A stretch of DNA of 64,000 bases from Balneatrix alpica DSM 16621 (lineage in GTDB: Bacteria; Pseudomonadota; Gammaproteobacteria; Pseudomonadales; Balneatricaceae). The stretch lies in the NCBI RefSeq assembly GCF_000619885.1, contig NZ_JHUZ01000006.1:186001-250000 (forward strand), given 5' to 3'. The translations under genes and the position numbers were made by a program. The first letter of the stretch is position 1. Each line of letters starts with the position of its first letter. The notes below the pieces were generated by a model that was given only the letters and a program-made list of their open reading frames with translations, was not told the origin of the DNA and ran no database searches. Shown here one piece after another: positions 53,186 through 62,062 of the stretch.

Positions 53186-55180
53186 ATGGCTCTAGGCGTT
53201 ACTCAGCGTATTGTGGCAGGCTTCGCTTTATTGCTGATCCTGCTGCTGGCAGTGGGGTTGAGCGGTTATCAAAGTACAGAGGCTATTAACACTAAGCTGC
53301 AGCTGGTAACCGATGAAACCAATCCTTTAACCCAGGGGGCACAGCAGCAGGTCATCAGCATGCTGCAGGCCAATAAGGCACTGCAGTACTTTCTGGTCTC
53401 GGAAGCGCGTGAGCGTTTGGACCAGGAAATGGCTCAATTCGAGGCGGACATTACCCGCTATCAGCAGACCATCGATGCACTGGAGCCTTTTTTGGCCGAG
53501 CGCCCGGCTCTGGCGGCGCAGCTTGACCAAGCTCGTATGGCAGGGCAGGCCTATGAACAAACCGCCAGGCAGCTCATGACGCTGCACCGTGATCGCCTGA
53601 TGCTGGACCAGAAGGTGCGTCAGCAACGTCAGCAATTGGGGCGTCAGGTCGATAGTTTGAATAATGCACTACGTAATTACTCCCTAAGAGCCGAGCGAAC
53701 CTATGGTGAAGGGGGACCGCAGCAGTATTCCAACCGGGTATTGCTGCTGGTGAACCAGACCATGGAACAGTTTGAGCGCTTTGGTGTTCACCAGGATGTG
53801 GTAGAGCTGGTGCGCGGGCTAGAGGGGCAAGCCAAGCAGCTTGAGGAGAGCTTCCAGGCTTTTGCGGCAGCCGACGACAAACAAGCACAAAAAGTACAAA
53901 CCCTGGTCAAGCAGGTAGTTTTTAATCTGGATAATGAGCGTGGCATGCTTGCGCTTTTTCAAGCCCAGTCACAGCTGCACCAACAAATGAGCCAGGCATT
54001 ACGTTTGGCCGAGCAACAAATTCAGGCGACCCTGGCGGCTGCCGAAGGCTTTGCCAGCCTGACTGATGCCGCTGCACAGCAGGCGAAAGACGCTGCGGCC
54101 GAGACGATTAGCAGTAGCCGGGTCTGGTTAAGTGCGATTAGTTTGGCCGGTATTCTGGCTGCAGTGCTGATCGGCTGGCGAGTGGTGGTTAGTATCCGCT
54201 CCCCCTTGACCCAATTCCGCACGGCGATCAATCAAATGACTGCCGGGGATATGCGGATAAGGATGAGTATTCAACGTCAGGATGAGTTTGCCGAGCTGGG
54301 TAAACACCTGAACGAACTCTGTAGTGCGCTCCAGCATACCTTGCAGGAATTGGCACAGGAGGCGGATCGCCTAACCGCTCTGGCTGAGCAGAATACCCAA
54401 ATTAGCCAGCAAACCACCCAAGCGGTGGATGAGCAGCAGTTGCAGCTGTCTGCAACGGCATCCGCCATGCAACAGATGGAATCCACCGTACAGGAGGTAG
54501 CCAACCGTGCCGGAGAAACGCTGGCGGCGGTGGGGGATACCGAGCGCCTAAGCGTGCAGGTTAAACAGCATGTGCAGCGTACCCTGAGTAGCATTCGCCA
54601 GCAGGCTGAGCATATCCAACGGGGTGGCCAGGTCAGTGGCGAACTCAACACCTACAGTAAGCAGATTGACAGCATTCTCGAAGCGATCCGCGATATTGCG
54701 GCACAAACCAATCTGTTGGCGTTAAATGCTGCGATTGAAGCAGCGCGAGCCGGTGAGCAGGGGCGAGGGTTTTCGGTAGTGGCGGATGAAGTCCGTACTC
54801 TGGCCAGCCGGACTCAGGAATCGACGGGCGAAATTCAGCAGATGATTGAGCAGATGCAAGGACGTATTCGTGAGGTGGCCAAGGCCATGGAGTCAAGCCA
54901 GCAGCAAACGGAACAGTGCGTCAATCTGGCGGCGACCGCTGGACACACCCTGGAAAAAATCGGCCCGGCTATTCAACTGATTCAGGATATGAATACCCAG
55001 ATTGCCAGCGCCACCCACCAACAAAGTGCAACGGCGCAAACGGTCAGCGATAGTGTGCAGGCAATACATAAGGCCACTGAGCGCAGTGCCGAAGGTGCCA
55101 AGCAAACTAGCAAGAGTAGTCAGAGCCTGCTGGATCTGGCGCAGTTTCAGCGTCGGGTGCTCAAGCGTTTTCAGGTTTGA
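53186..55180 (+). CDS. Methyl-accepting chemotaxis protein, large sensor domain
   Basis: The 664-aa chemoreceptor has helix 1 at about 8-28, a roughly 280-residue helical, Gln-rich periplasmic domain resembling double four-helix-bundle sensors, helix 2 at about 312-334, HAMP, and the signalling tip [46 protein letters not shown]. No C-terminal CheR pentapeptide. Unrelated to the flanking nitrogen genes by sequence, although it follows glnG by only 86 bp. Confidence 0.95.
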   Translation: MALGVTQRIVAGFALLLILLLAVGLSGYQSTEAINTKLQLVTDETNPLTQGAQQQVISMLQANKALQYFLVSEARERLDQEMAQFEADITRYQQTIDALEPFLAERPALAAQLDQARMAGQAYEQTARQLMTLHRDRLMLDQKVRQQRQQLGRQVDSLNNALRNYSLRAERTYGEGGPQQYSNRVLLLVNQTMEQFERFGVHQDVVELVRGLEGQAKQLEESFQAFAAADDKQAQKVQTLVKQVVFNLDNERGMLALFQAQSQLHQQMSQALRLAEQQIQATLAAAEGFASLTDAAAQQAKDAAAETISSSRVWLSAISLAGILAAVLIGWRVVVSIRSPLTQFRTAINQMTAGDMRIRMSIQRQDEFAELGKHLNELCSALQHTLQELAQEADRLTALAEQNTQISQQTTQAVDEQQLQLSATASAMQQMESTVQEVANRAGETLAAVGDTERLSVQVKQHVQRTLSSIRQQAEHIQRGGQVSGELNTYSKQIDSILEAIRDIAAQTNLLALNAAIEAARAGEQGRGFSVVADEVRTLASRTQESTGEIQQMIEQMQGRIREVAKAMESSQQQTEQCVNLAATAGHTLEKIGPAIQLIQDMNTQIASATHQQSATAQTVSDSVQAIHKATERSAEGAKQTSKSSQSLLDLAQFQRRVLKRFQV

Positions 55181-55292
55181 TGGCCGTGCCGTCGCTTGCT
55201 CGTCAAGGCTTGCCACACTGATTACAATGCCTCCCCTGTAATGCTCCTCGCCATCCATGGCGAGGAGCGGGGATGCTGTCAGGGGGCATGTC

Positions 55293-55757
55293 ATGCTGCA
55301 TATCATTCTTTATCAGCCGGAAATTCCGCCGAATACTGGCAATATTATCCGTCTATGCGCCAACACCGGCTTTCAACTGCATTTAATTCGTCCCTATGGT
55401 TTTGTCCTGGATGATAAACGTCTGCGCCGGGCGGGTTTGGATTACCACGAGTTTGCCCAGGTGCAGGAGCACAATAACCTCGCAGAGGCGCTTGAGCGCA
55501 TTCAACCCACGACCCTGTATGCCTTTACCACCAAGGGCAGCCGTTGTTTCAGTGAAGCACAGTTTCAGGCCGGGGATGCTTTGTTGTTTGGCCCGGAAAG
55601 CCGGGGACTGCCTGCCGAGGTATTAGCCCAATTCACAGGGGAGACTCGCTTACGTTTGCCGATGTTGGAGGGCAGCCGTAGCCTGAATCTGTCTAATACC
55701 GTCGCAGTGGCGATTTATGAGTCCTGGCGGCAACTGGGTTATCCCCAGGGACGTTAA
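55293..55757 (+). CDS. trmL: tRNA (cytidine(34)-2'-O)-methyltransferase
   Basis: The 154-aa SPOUT methyltransferase modifies the wobble nucleotide of two tRNA-Leu isoacceptors. It begins [26 protein letters not shown] and has the knot motifs [15 protein letters not shown] and [22 protein letters not shown]. The upstream frame-open extension is rejected. Its 3' end overlaps the convergent acetyltransferase gene by 4 bp. Confidence 0.97.
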   Translation: MLHIILYQPEIPPNTGNIIRLCANTGFQLHLIRPYGFVLDDKRLRRAGLDYHEFAQVQEHNNLAEALERIQPTTLYAFTTKGSRCFSEAQFQAGDALLFGPESRGLPAEVLAQFTGETRLRLPMLEGSRSLNLSNTVAVAIYESWRQLGYPQGR

Positions 55758-56287
55758 GACGGCAGGGCATTGGCTGGATAGAAAAAGCATTCAACCGGCT
55801 GGCCATGCATCACAACCGGCTCGCCGGGCAGAGCACCTAAACGCTGCGCCAGCCTGGCGGAACGCTGATTATGCGGATGGATCAGGCTGATAATCGGCGT
55901 ATTGGCAGGCCAATGCTGGCGTGCGCAGTCAAGCGCCAAGCTGGCCGCCTCGCTGGCTAAGCCCTGGCCCCAGTGGCTGCGCTTTAGCAGCCAGGCTAAC
56001 TCTAATCCTGGCCAGCCTTCCGGTTGAATAAAGCCGACCCGACCCAATAGCTCGCCACTATCACGCGCGCAGAGTGCCCAGATGCCAAAGCCCAGTAGCT
56101 GCCAATGTCCGGCCAGTACCGCCATGTTCATCCAGGCTTCTTGACGGCTGTAGGGTTGGCCGTGGCCGATATAGCGCACGGTTTCCGCATCCGCCAAGAG
56201 GGCTGCATAAGCATCCAAATCCTGTTGTTGCCACTGGCGTAGCTGGATGCGTTGACTGGTTAAACGGGGAGGCAGGGAAGCAGGCAT
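55754..56287 (-). CDS. GNAT acetyltransferase (RimJ/RimL type)
   Basis: The 177-aa protein has the layout of ribosomal-protein-type N-acetyltransferases: [41 protein letters not shown] near the N-terminus, [43 protein letters not shown] with the acetyl-CoA-binding Q-G-x-A loop, and [19 protein letters not shown]. Substrate unknown. Its ATG overlaps the DUF2461 stop. Confidence 0.9.
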   Translation of the reverse strand: MPASLPPRLTSQRIQLRQWQQQDLDAYAALLADAETVRYIGHGQPYSRQEAWMNMAVLAGHWQLLGFGIWALCARDSGELLGRVGFIQPEGWPGLELAWLLKRSHWGQGLASEAASLALDCARQHWPANTPIISLIHPHNQRSARLAQRLGALPGEPVVMHGQPVECFFYPANALPS

Positions 56288-56973
56288 CAGTAAGGTACAT
56301 CCAGCGCGCGGCAGAGGAACTGCATCAGTGGCGTCAGTGCCCGATAGCTGTGCAGCAGCTCAGTTACTAAATCGATTGACAGCGCCTCTTCTGGGCTCAT
56401 GCCGCGCATGGCATAGAAGCTCTTACGCTTGAGATCCTCCAGCTGAGGACTGTCTTTGCTGAAGCCCTTGGGTGGGCGCTGTAATTGTTCGCCCTCCACT
56501 CCACGTGGATAGAAACGCCGGAATTCATCGTCTGCCAGCACGGCTTGCCAGTCTTGCGGGCGTTTGGCAATGCGTTGGCGCACCCTGAGTAGCTCGGCGC
56601 TGGGCGGCAGCCATAAACCGCCGCCAAAGAAAACTTCATCAGGATCAAAATGCAGGTATAGGCCGGGTGCATGGGCATCCTTACCCAGACGATGGCGAAA
56701 CTGGCAGGCGGCATGGGTCTTGTAAGGGGTTTTATCGTTACTGAAGCGGGTATCGCGGTAAATGCGGAACAGCGAGCCGTTATGAGCTTTGGCAATGACC
56801 TGGATTTCCGGGGCAAATTGCGCCAAAGGAGCCTGCAGGGCTTCCATCAGTTGGCAGAGTGGTTGTTGCACCTGTTCCTGGTAACGTGTCTTGTTGTCAG
56901 CAAACCACTCTTTATTGTTGTTACTGCGTAGCTCGCGTAGAAACTGAAAAAGTTCGGGGGAGAGGGTGTTCAT
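56287..56973 (-). CDS. DUF2461 (TIGR02453) family protein
   Basis: The 228-aa protein matches DUF2461: LFQFLRELRSNNNKEWFADNKTRY, FRIYRDTRFSNDKTPYKTHAACQFRH, GLYLHFDPDEVFFGGGLWLPP and KRKSFYAMRGMSPEEALS. Function unknown, cytosolic. The ATG at 56973 has a perfect AGGAGG seven bases upstream, which decides the start. It is divergent from the TetR gene, with 61 bp between the two start codons. Confidence 0.93.
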   Translation of the reverse strand: MNTLSPELFQFLRELRSNNNKEWFADNKTRYQEQVQQPLCQLMEALQAPLAQFAPEIQVIAKAHNGSLFRIYRDTRFSNDKTPYKTHAACQFRHRLGKDAHAPGLYLHFDPDEVFFGGGLWLPPSAELLRVRQRIAKRPQDWQAVLADDEFRRFYPRGVEGEQLQRPPKGFSKDSPQLEDLKRKSFYAMRGMSPEEALSIDLVTELLHSYRALTPLMQFLCRALDVPY

Positions 56974-57000
56974 TAAGCCTCCTGGCACTTTAATCTCTGT

Positions 57001-57028
57001 TTGACAACCAGACCGGTCGGTATATTAT
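57001..57028 (+). promoter_or_regulatory. Promoter and operator of the TetR gene
   Basis: TTGACA (57001-57006) and TATTAT (57023-57028), spaced 16 bp, flank CAGACCGGTCGGTATATT. Nearly the same sequence recurs before the GST gene, so this is the likely TetR-family autoregulatory operator. Confidence 0.75.
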
Positions 57029-57034
57029 CCCGTT

Positions 57035-57667
57035 ATGAGTATAAACACTAATCAACAGACTAGCAGTTCTCTGGCAACCAAGGGTGCCCAAACTCGTCAG
57101 CGTATTATTGAGGTGGCGGCGGAGTTGATTCATCGCCAGGGGTATCACTACACCGGACTGCAACAGATTCTGACTGAGGCGGGGGTAACCAAGGGGGCGT
57201 TTTATTTCCACTTTAAGGACAAGAAAGCCCTGGCCTTGGCGGTGATTGAGCACTTTGGCGGTTTTTTCCGGCAGGTGTTTGCCAAGTCACTGTTGGATCA
57301 AAGCCTCAGCCCTTGGCAGCAACTGGAAGGTTTTCAGCAGCAGATTCTGCAGCTGTTCTCGGCTCAGGAAGTCATTTGTGGTTGCCCGATTGGCAACCTG
57401 ACCCTGGAAGTGGCGGCCATGGATGAGGATATGCAGCAGCATTTGGCAGCGGCCTTAGGCAGATTAAGTAATCGTTTTGCTGCGGTGATTAGCCAGGGTC
57501 AGCAACAGCAGTGTTTTATCACTCATGTGCCAGCCCAGTCGTTAGCAGACTTTTTGGTTAATAGTTGGCAAGGGGCGGTACTCAGAGTGAAGGCGGAGCA
57601 GTCTCTGCAACCTCTGCATGATTGGTTTAGTAGTGTGCGGATGATTCTACAGCCGCCGCAACGATAG
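57035..57667 (+). CDS. TetR-family regulator
   Basis: The 210-aa repressor has an N-terminal TetR HTH (GAQTRQRIIEVAAELIHRQGYHYTGLQQILTEAGVTKGAFYFHFKDKKALALAVIEHF) and a C-terminal ligand domain containing ICGCPIGNLTLEVAAMDE, a Cys-bearing motif seen in NemR-type electrophile sensors. The shared operator-like sequence before itself and before the downstream GST gene suggests control of a glutathione-dependent detoxification response. A terminator separates the two genes. Confidence 0.92.
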   Translation: MSINTNQQTSSSLATKGAQTRQRIIEVAAELIHRQGYHYTGLQQILTEAGVTKGAFYFHFKDKKALALAVIEHFGGFFRQVFAKSLLDQSLSPWQQLEGFQQQILQLFSAQEVICGCPIGNLTLEVAAMDEDMQQHLAAALGRLSNRFAAVISQGQQQQCFITHVPAQSLADFLVNSWQGAVLRVKAEQSLQPLHDWFSSVRMILQPPQR

Positions 57668-57680
57668 GCGGTTTAACGCG

Positions 57681-57704
57681 ATGGCAGGTCACTGCCATTT
57701 TTTT
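57681..57704 (+). terminator. Terminator after the TetR gene
   Basis: ATGGCAG / CTGCCAT with a 4-nt loop, followed by seven T residues, 13 bp after the stop. Confidence 0.88.
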
Positions 57705-57718
57705 CGCCCCAGTTAAAA

Positions 57719-57737
57719 ACAGACTGGTTGGTATATT
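57719..57737 (+). promoter_or_regulatory. Operator-like repeat upstream of the GST gene
   Basis: ACAGACTGGTTGGTATATT matches the operator at 57008-57026 (CAGAC-YGGTYGGTATATT in common). It ends one base before the GGAGG RBS of the GST gene. Confidence 0.7.
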
Positions 57738-57748
57738 GGAGGTGAGTA

Positions 57749-58393
57749 ATGAAACTCTACGGTGCGCCTGTTTCCCCCTATACGCGTAAAGCCATGCTGG
57801 CCTTGGCTTATAAACAGCTTCCCTATGAGTTGGTAATGACAACACCCGGTAGTCAGGATGCTGCTTTTGTTGAGGCCAGCCCCCTGGGCAAGATTCCTGC
57901 CATGCGTACGGATACGGGCGCAGCTTTTGCCGATTCATCTGTGATTGTGGCCTATCTGGAAAGGTGCTATCCCGCCTATCCGCTTTATCCCGCTGATCCT
58001 GCTTTGCTGGCGAAAGCATTGTGGTTGGAAGAGTACGCTGATACCAAGTTAGCGGAGGCCTTGAGTGGGTTGTATTTCCAGCAGTGTTTAAGCGCCAAGT
58101 TCTTTGGCAAGGAGGCGAATGCTGAGCGTATCGAGGAGCTGCAGCAGAAGCTGGTCCCCAGCCAGTTGGCTTTGCTGGAATCACTACTGCCGGCGGAGGG
58201 CTGGAGTGTGGGGGATGCCATCAGTATTGCCGACATTGCCCTGGGAGCGGATTTGATCAGCTTGCTGCACACGGGTTATGACTTTGTGGATACAGCAGGG
58301 TATCCGCGTATCTGCCAATTGTGGCAACGCTTTAGTGAGCAACCATGGGTACAGCAGCAAATCAGCACTGAGCGCAAGATGTTGCAATTGTAA
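57749..58393 (+). CDS. Glutathione S-transferase family protein
   Basis: The 214-aa protein has an N-terminal thioredoxin-fold domain starting MKLYGAPVSPYTRKAMLALAYKQLPYE, SPLGKIPAM with the cis-Pro, DSSVIVAYLERCYP, and an all-helical C-terminal domain ending GYPRICQLWQRFSEQPWVQQQ. It probably conjugates glutathione to electrophiles. The perfect GGAGG RBS and the shared operator tie it to the TetR regulator upstream. Confidence 0.93.
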   Translation: MKLYGAPVSPYTRKAMLALAYKQLPYELVMTTPGSQDAAFVEASPLGKIPAMRTDTGAAFADSSVIVAYLERCYPAYPLYPADPALLAKALWLEEYADTKLAEALSGLYFQQCLSAKFFGKEANAERIEELQQKLVPSQLALLESLLPAEGWSVGDAISIADIALGADLISLLHTGYDFVDTAGYPRICQLWQRFSEQPWVQQQISTERKMLQL

Positions 58394-58442
58394 GGAAAAC
58401 AGACCAGCCAGAGCGCGATCCTCTGCCATCTGGCTGGTGAGC

Positions 58443-59195
58443 TTAACGTCCCCCTGCTCCCATTCTGGAGCGATCGCTGTTGGCCACCAGTACTCCGGTG
58501 CCAATACGATTGATTTCCTCCCAGAGTTGGGGGGCTATCTGCAAGCCATGATCCAGGCTGTGGCTTTTATGGCTGGCGATCTGCTCAGGGCTGAGATAAC
58601 GCCAACCCTGTTGTACAGGCTGCTCAGGTTGCAACGCGGTGCTGAGGTTAATCCGGGTGCTGCAGATGATGGTCAGGGTTTGCTTGGCATCCAGGGCGGC
58701 ATCCTGGCTGAGCAGGGCTTCACTATAACTGGGGTAGCGTTGACCAGCGTGGATGGCGGCACAGTGCTCCCTGATTGATTGACTGCCATTTTGCCAATAG
58801 GCGGCCAGGCTGGCGCCACGCCGGCCACAGTCAGTCAGGGCTTTGAGAATAAAAATACGATTGTGACAGTTGAGCACTTTCACCGTCGCCAGACCGGTGT
58901 TGATGGCTTTGGCATGGGCCAAGTCGACACAGGCAGCCAGACAATTGAGGGCGCTGCGCCCCTGCACATCAATCACGGCGGAGGTATCGTCTTCATAAAG
59001 CACCTGACTGAAGGCTTTATTGGCGTCGGCTTGAATATAAGGCAGCACTCGTTGGAGTTCGTCTAACCCCTGCAGGCCATGCTTTTCCAGCCAGAGAATC
59101 ATGGCTGCTGCATCTTCATAGTTGCCCACATAGTAGCCGCAGGCTTCAAAACAGCGGCGTAACGCCGCTTTGAGTTCATTCATGGAAACGTGCAT
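58443..59195 (-). CDS. DUF3726 family protein
   Basis: The 250-aa protein resembles DUF3726: MNELKAALRRCFEACGYYVGNYEDAAAMILWLEKHGLQGLDEL near the N-terminus, a middle VKVLNCHNRIFILKALTDCGRRGASLAAYW, and a C-terminal GTGVLVANSDRSRMGAGG. Function unknown. The ATG at 59195 shares its A with the stop of the upstream 575-aa gene and has GGAG before it, so the two are translationally coupled. Confidence 0.65.
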   Translation of the reverse strand: MHVSMNELKAALRRCFEACGYYVGNYEDAAAMILWLEKHGLQGLDELQRVLPYIQADANKAFSQVLYEDDTSAVIDVQGRSALNCLAACVDLAHAKAINTGLATVKVLNCHNRIFILKALTDCGRRGASLAAYWQNGSQSIREHCAAIHAGQRYPSYSEALLSQDAALDAKQTLTIICSTRINLSTALQPEQPVQQGWRYLSPEQIASHKSHSLDHGLQIAPQLWEEINRIGTGVLVANSDRSRMGAGGR

Positions 59196-60922
59196 TAGTG
59201 AGCTCCTTGCCAATCAGCCAGTGCGGGGGCCAGGGGCATGAACCAGTTATCGCTAAAGGGTTGACCGATATCCTCCAGCAGGGGAGCGCCCTGGAACATG
59301 GTGTTACGCACCCAGAGACGTGAGCGGGGATCAAATTTACTGACGCCGAAGAACGCCAGTTTGGCTCTGAGCATGTGCATGGGCAGGATGTCTGCATCCA
59401 GCAAGTTGGCCTGGATGTCGCCATAGTAACCAAGGTTCATGCTCTGGATACGGCGAATAATGCCGCGCCATTGGGGATGGGTCACCAAGAAGCGTGCACA
59501 GGAGTGATCGGGATGTTGGCTGAGGTAGGGGCCGAGCTGGTCATAGCACTGGCGTACTGCATAGGCGATCCCAAGGGCCATCTGCTTGTCTTGCCCCTCT
59601 TCTTCCTCGGCGTGGCCCAGGCGGGGTTCCATTTTTTCTTCGGAGCGATACCAGAAGGTTTGTCGGGTGCCGGGGTGGTTGAAATCAATTGCCAGGGCCC
59701 AGGCATAGCGTTGCTCAATGACCTGTACCAGCTGGGCTAACGGCATCACCGCATCAAGGTCTTGATGCTCTGCGCAGAGATAGTGTTCATCCAGGGGATC
59801 GACCAGGGCGGGGTAGAGCTCCAGCGCAATGGAAATCAGCAGTTCCTGTCCGGAGAGAGAGCAGTGCTGCTCACTCCACTGCAGGAGCGTCTGCCAGTCT
59901 GCGGGTGGCTGTTGGCATTGCTGTTGTAGCCGGGCCAGGTCTTGCAGCAACTGCTGGTTCTGGCTGCTTTGCCATTCATCCTCGGTGAAGGTTTGTTCAA
60001 TGTGTTGGTGGCAACGTTGCAATAGTTGCTGTAACTGCTGATGGATAGAGGGGTTAATCTCCCCCAGTGTCTTGACCCTGGCCAGGCCTAGCTCGCGCAT
60101 TTCCATCCACCGGTTGATTAGTTGTGGATGATTAATCAGATAAGGCGCCATGCCCAGACCGGTGGAGTTGCCAATGCCAATATAGCGTTTGAGTGCGGCC
60201 TGCATGGGGGTAAAGGTTTGGGGGTTCTGTTGGCGGGCAATGTGTTCCGCCTGGGCCAGGCTGAAACTGCGCAGCAGAAAACAAACAAACATTTCGGCGG
60301 CAAAGGGACGGGCAAAATCGGGGTAGCGAAGTTGGATTTTTTCCCAGTCCGCCATCCCCATTTTGCCACTGCCATAGACAGCGGTGGTGCGGTACAGATA
60401 GCCGACCTTCACCAGCATCTGCGGGTCAGGTTGTTGGCCAGCAGCCAGGGCTGCCACCACCTTGTCGAAGTTACGGGCACTGCGATTGGCGCGGGATAGC
60501 ACCAGGACATTGGCATCCAGGCGCCCTTCCTCTTGCTTGGGGACATTGTCGCGCAGTCGCTGTAAGGTACTGGCATCAATATCGCCGGCGACCAGGGCCA
60601 TGGTCAGATCCCACTGGGTGGCAATCACCCTGTCATTACGTTGTTCGGGCGCCAGGTAGGCGGAGAACACGACAAAACTGAATAGTGCCCGTGGGGTTTG
60701 GATGCGGTAGATCACTTCACCATAGCCATGTTCATCCAGGGCGAACAGGCTGGGGCTGATCTGCCAGCGCTCGCGCATAATGCGCCGTATCAGGGAGCGC
60801 ATAAAACTTAGGCGACTCTGGTGCATGGCGCCCAGGCGCTCCAGTTGCATCACTTGTTCGGCGGGGCGGAGGGGTAGAGGTTGGGGCCCCCAGAGTTCGG
60901 CGTGAATCGGCGCTGAATTCAT
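59195..60922 (-). CDS. Conserved hypothetical protein, 575 aa
   Basis: A large soluble protein without signal peptide or membrane helices. Notable stretches are LGAMHQSRLSFMRSLIRRIMRERW, VIYRIQTPRALFSFVVFSAYLAPEQRNDRVIATQWDLTMALV, GNSTGLGMAPYLINHPQLINRWMEMRELGLARV and MHMLRAKLAFFGVSKFDPRSRLWVRNTMFQGAPL. I recognise no catalytic signature. It forms a two-gene operon with the DUF3726 gene, divergent in position from a LysR-controlled aldehyde dehydrogenase and dipeptidase, which suggests a catabolic role. Confidence 0.7.
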   Translation of the reverse strand: MNSAPIHAELWGPQPLPLRPAEQVMQLERLGAMHQSRLSFMRSLIRRIMRERWQISPSLFALDEHGYGEVIYRIQTPRALFSFVVFSAYLAPEQRNDRVIATQWDLTMALVAGDIDASTLQRLRDNVPKQEEGRLDANVLVLSRANRSARNFDKVVAALAAGQQPDPQMLVKVGYLYRTTAVYGSGKMGMADWEKIQLRYPDFARPFAAEMFVCFLLRSFSLAQAEHIARQQNPQTFTPMQAALKRYIGIGNSTGLGMAPYLINHPQLINRWMEMRELGLARVKTLGEINPSIHQQLQQLLQRCHQHIEQTFTEDEWQSSQNQQLLQDLARLQQQCQQPPADWQTLLQWSEQHCSLSGQELLISIALELYPALVDPLDEHYLCAEHQDLDAVMPLAQLVQVIEQRYAWALAIDFNHPGTRQTFWYRSEEKMEPRLGHAEEEEGQDKQMALGIAYAVRQCYDQLGPYLSQHPDHSCARFLVTHPQWRGIIRRIQSMNLGYYGDIQANLLDADILPMHMLRAKLAFFGVSKFDPRSRLWVRNTMFQGAPLLEDIGQPFSDNWFMPLAPALADWQGAH

Positions 60923-61061
60923 TATTGTTGTCCTCTTGCGTTGCCGCCTTGCACTGTCGATAGCGGCCGGTTGATTACCATCATCCGTCGCCGCCGCCAG
61001 TGCAGCAAATCAAAAGGTTATATCGTTTGATAAGTTGAACTTATCTTTTGTATGTAAAGTA

Positions 61062-61970
61062 TTATTTTTGCTTTGCAATGTTGTCGGTTTGACTGAGGAT
61101 AAAGTCGATTAACGCCTGAGCAGGAGGCGGCAGGGAGCGATTGCGTAATTGCACGATGCCAATGCGCCGGCTCACCCTGGGGGTGTGCAAAGGTATAAAG
61201 CGCAGGGTGGTGCTGTCCTGGGGAAAGGCATACCAGGGCAGGGTGGTAATGCCAAAACCGGCCTCCAGCATCGCAATCAGGGAAATCATGTTGGAGACAT
61301 AGAACTGTGATTTGCCTAACAAGGGCTTGGCTTCACTGTCCTCCAGCAGGCGCGAGGTGCCGTTGGCGATCAGGCGGTGCTGGCCCAACTCCTGCCAGTG
61401 TAATTCCTCTGCGGCGGCCAGCGGGTGTTGGATGGGGCAGACCACACCGATGCGGTCTTCCCAGATGGGGGTAAAGCTTTTATCGCTGTGCTCATACTCG
61501 TGAAACAGATGGGCAATCCCAAAATCCACCTGCTGATTTTCCACCATCCGCATGACCGCATCGGAGTTATCGTCATAGAAGCTGATGTGCAGATTGGGGC
61601 TGGTGGCGACAAAGCGCAGCAATAAGGCCGGTAGCACCCGGCTGGCGATGGAGGGCACCGAGGCCAGACGCAGGTGCCCGGTTTTGTGCTCTGCCAGCAG
61701 CGCCATGTCTTCCGCCAAGCGATCGTGGTGAGCAATCAGCTCTTTGGCTTTGGGCAGGAACAGCTGACCAAAAGGCGTCAGCTCGGTTTTCGCCGCTTTA
61801 CTGCTGTGCTTTTCAAATAGCTCCTGGCCGAGTTTGCTCTCCAGATCACGAATCGACAGGGAGATGGCGGGTTGGGTGCGGTGTGCTTTTTGGGCGGCAG
61901 CATGAAAACCCTTTAATTCCGCTACCCAGACAAAATGACGCAGCTGAGTGACTTTCAGTTCCGGCAGCAT
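61062..61970 (-). CDS. LysR-family regulator
   Basis: The 302-aa regulator has an N-terminal winged HTH (QLRHFVWVAELKGFHAAAQKAHRTQPAISLSIRDLESKLGQELFEK) and an inducer-binding domain (LRLASVPSIASRVLPALL, EAGFGITTLPWYAF). It is divergent from the aldehyde dehydrogenase gene with an AT-rich 92-bp gap, so it is the probable activator of aldehyde dehydrogenase-dipeptidase and perhaps of the 575-aa/DUF3726 operon. Confidence 0.92.
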   Translation of the reverse strand: MLPELKVTQLRHFVWVAELKGFHAAAQKAHRTQPAISLSIRDLESKLGQELFEKHSSKAAKTELTPFGQLFLPKAKELIAHHDRLAEDMALLAEHKTGHLRLASVPSIASRVLPALLLRFVATSPNLHISFYDDNSDAVMRMVENQQVDFGIAHLFHEYEHSDKSFTPIWEDRIGVVCPIQHPLAAAEELHWQELGQHRLIANGTSRLLEDSEAKPLLGKSQFYVSNMISLIAMLEAGFGITTLPWYAFPQDSTTLRFIPLHTPRVSRRIGIVQLRNRSLPPPAQALIDFILSQTDNIAKQK

Positions 61971-62062
61971 GATAAGTTTCGCTTATTGTTAGATTTTATT
62001 AATTAATTTTTATTATTAAATCACGGCTTCTATGATGCTTCCAATTGCATTTGGAGGTGATC

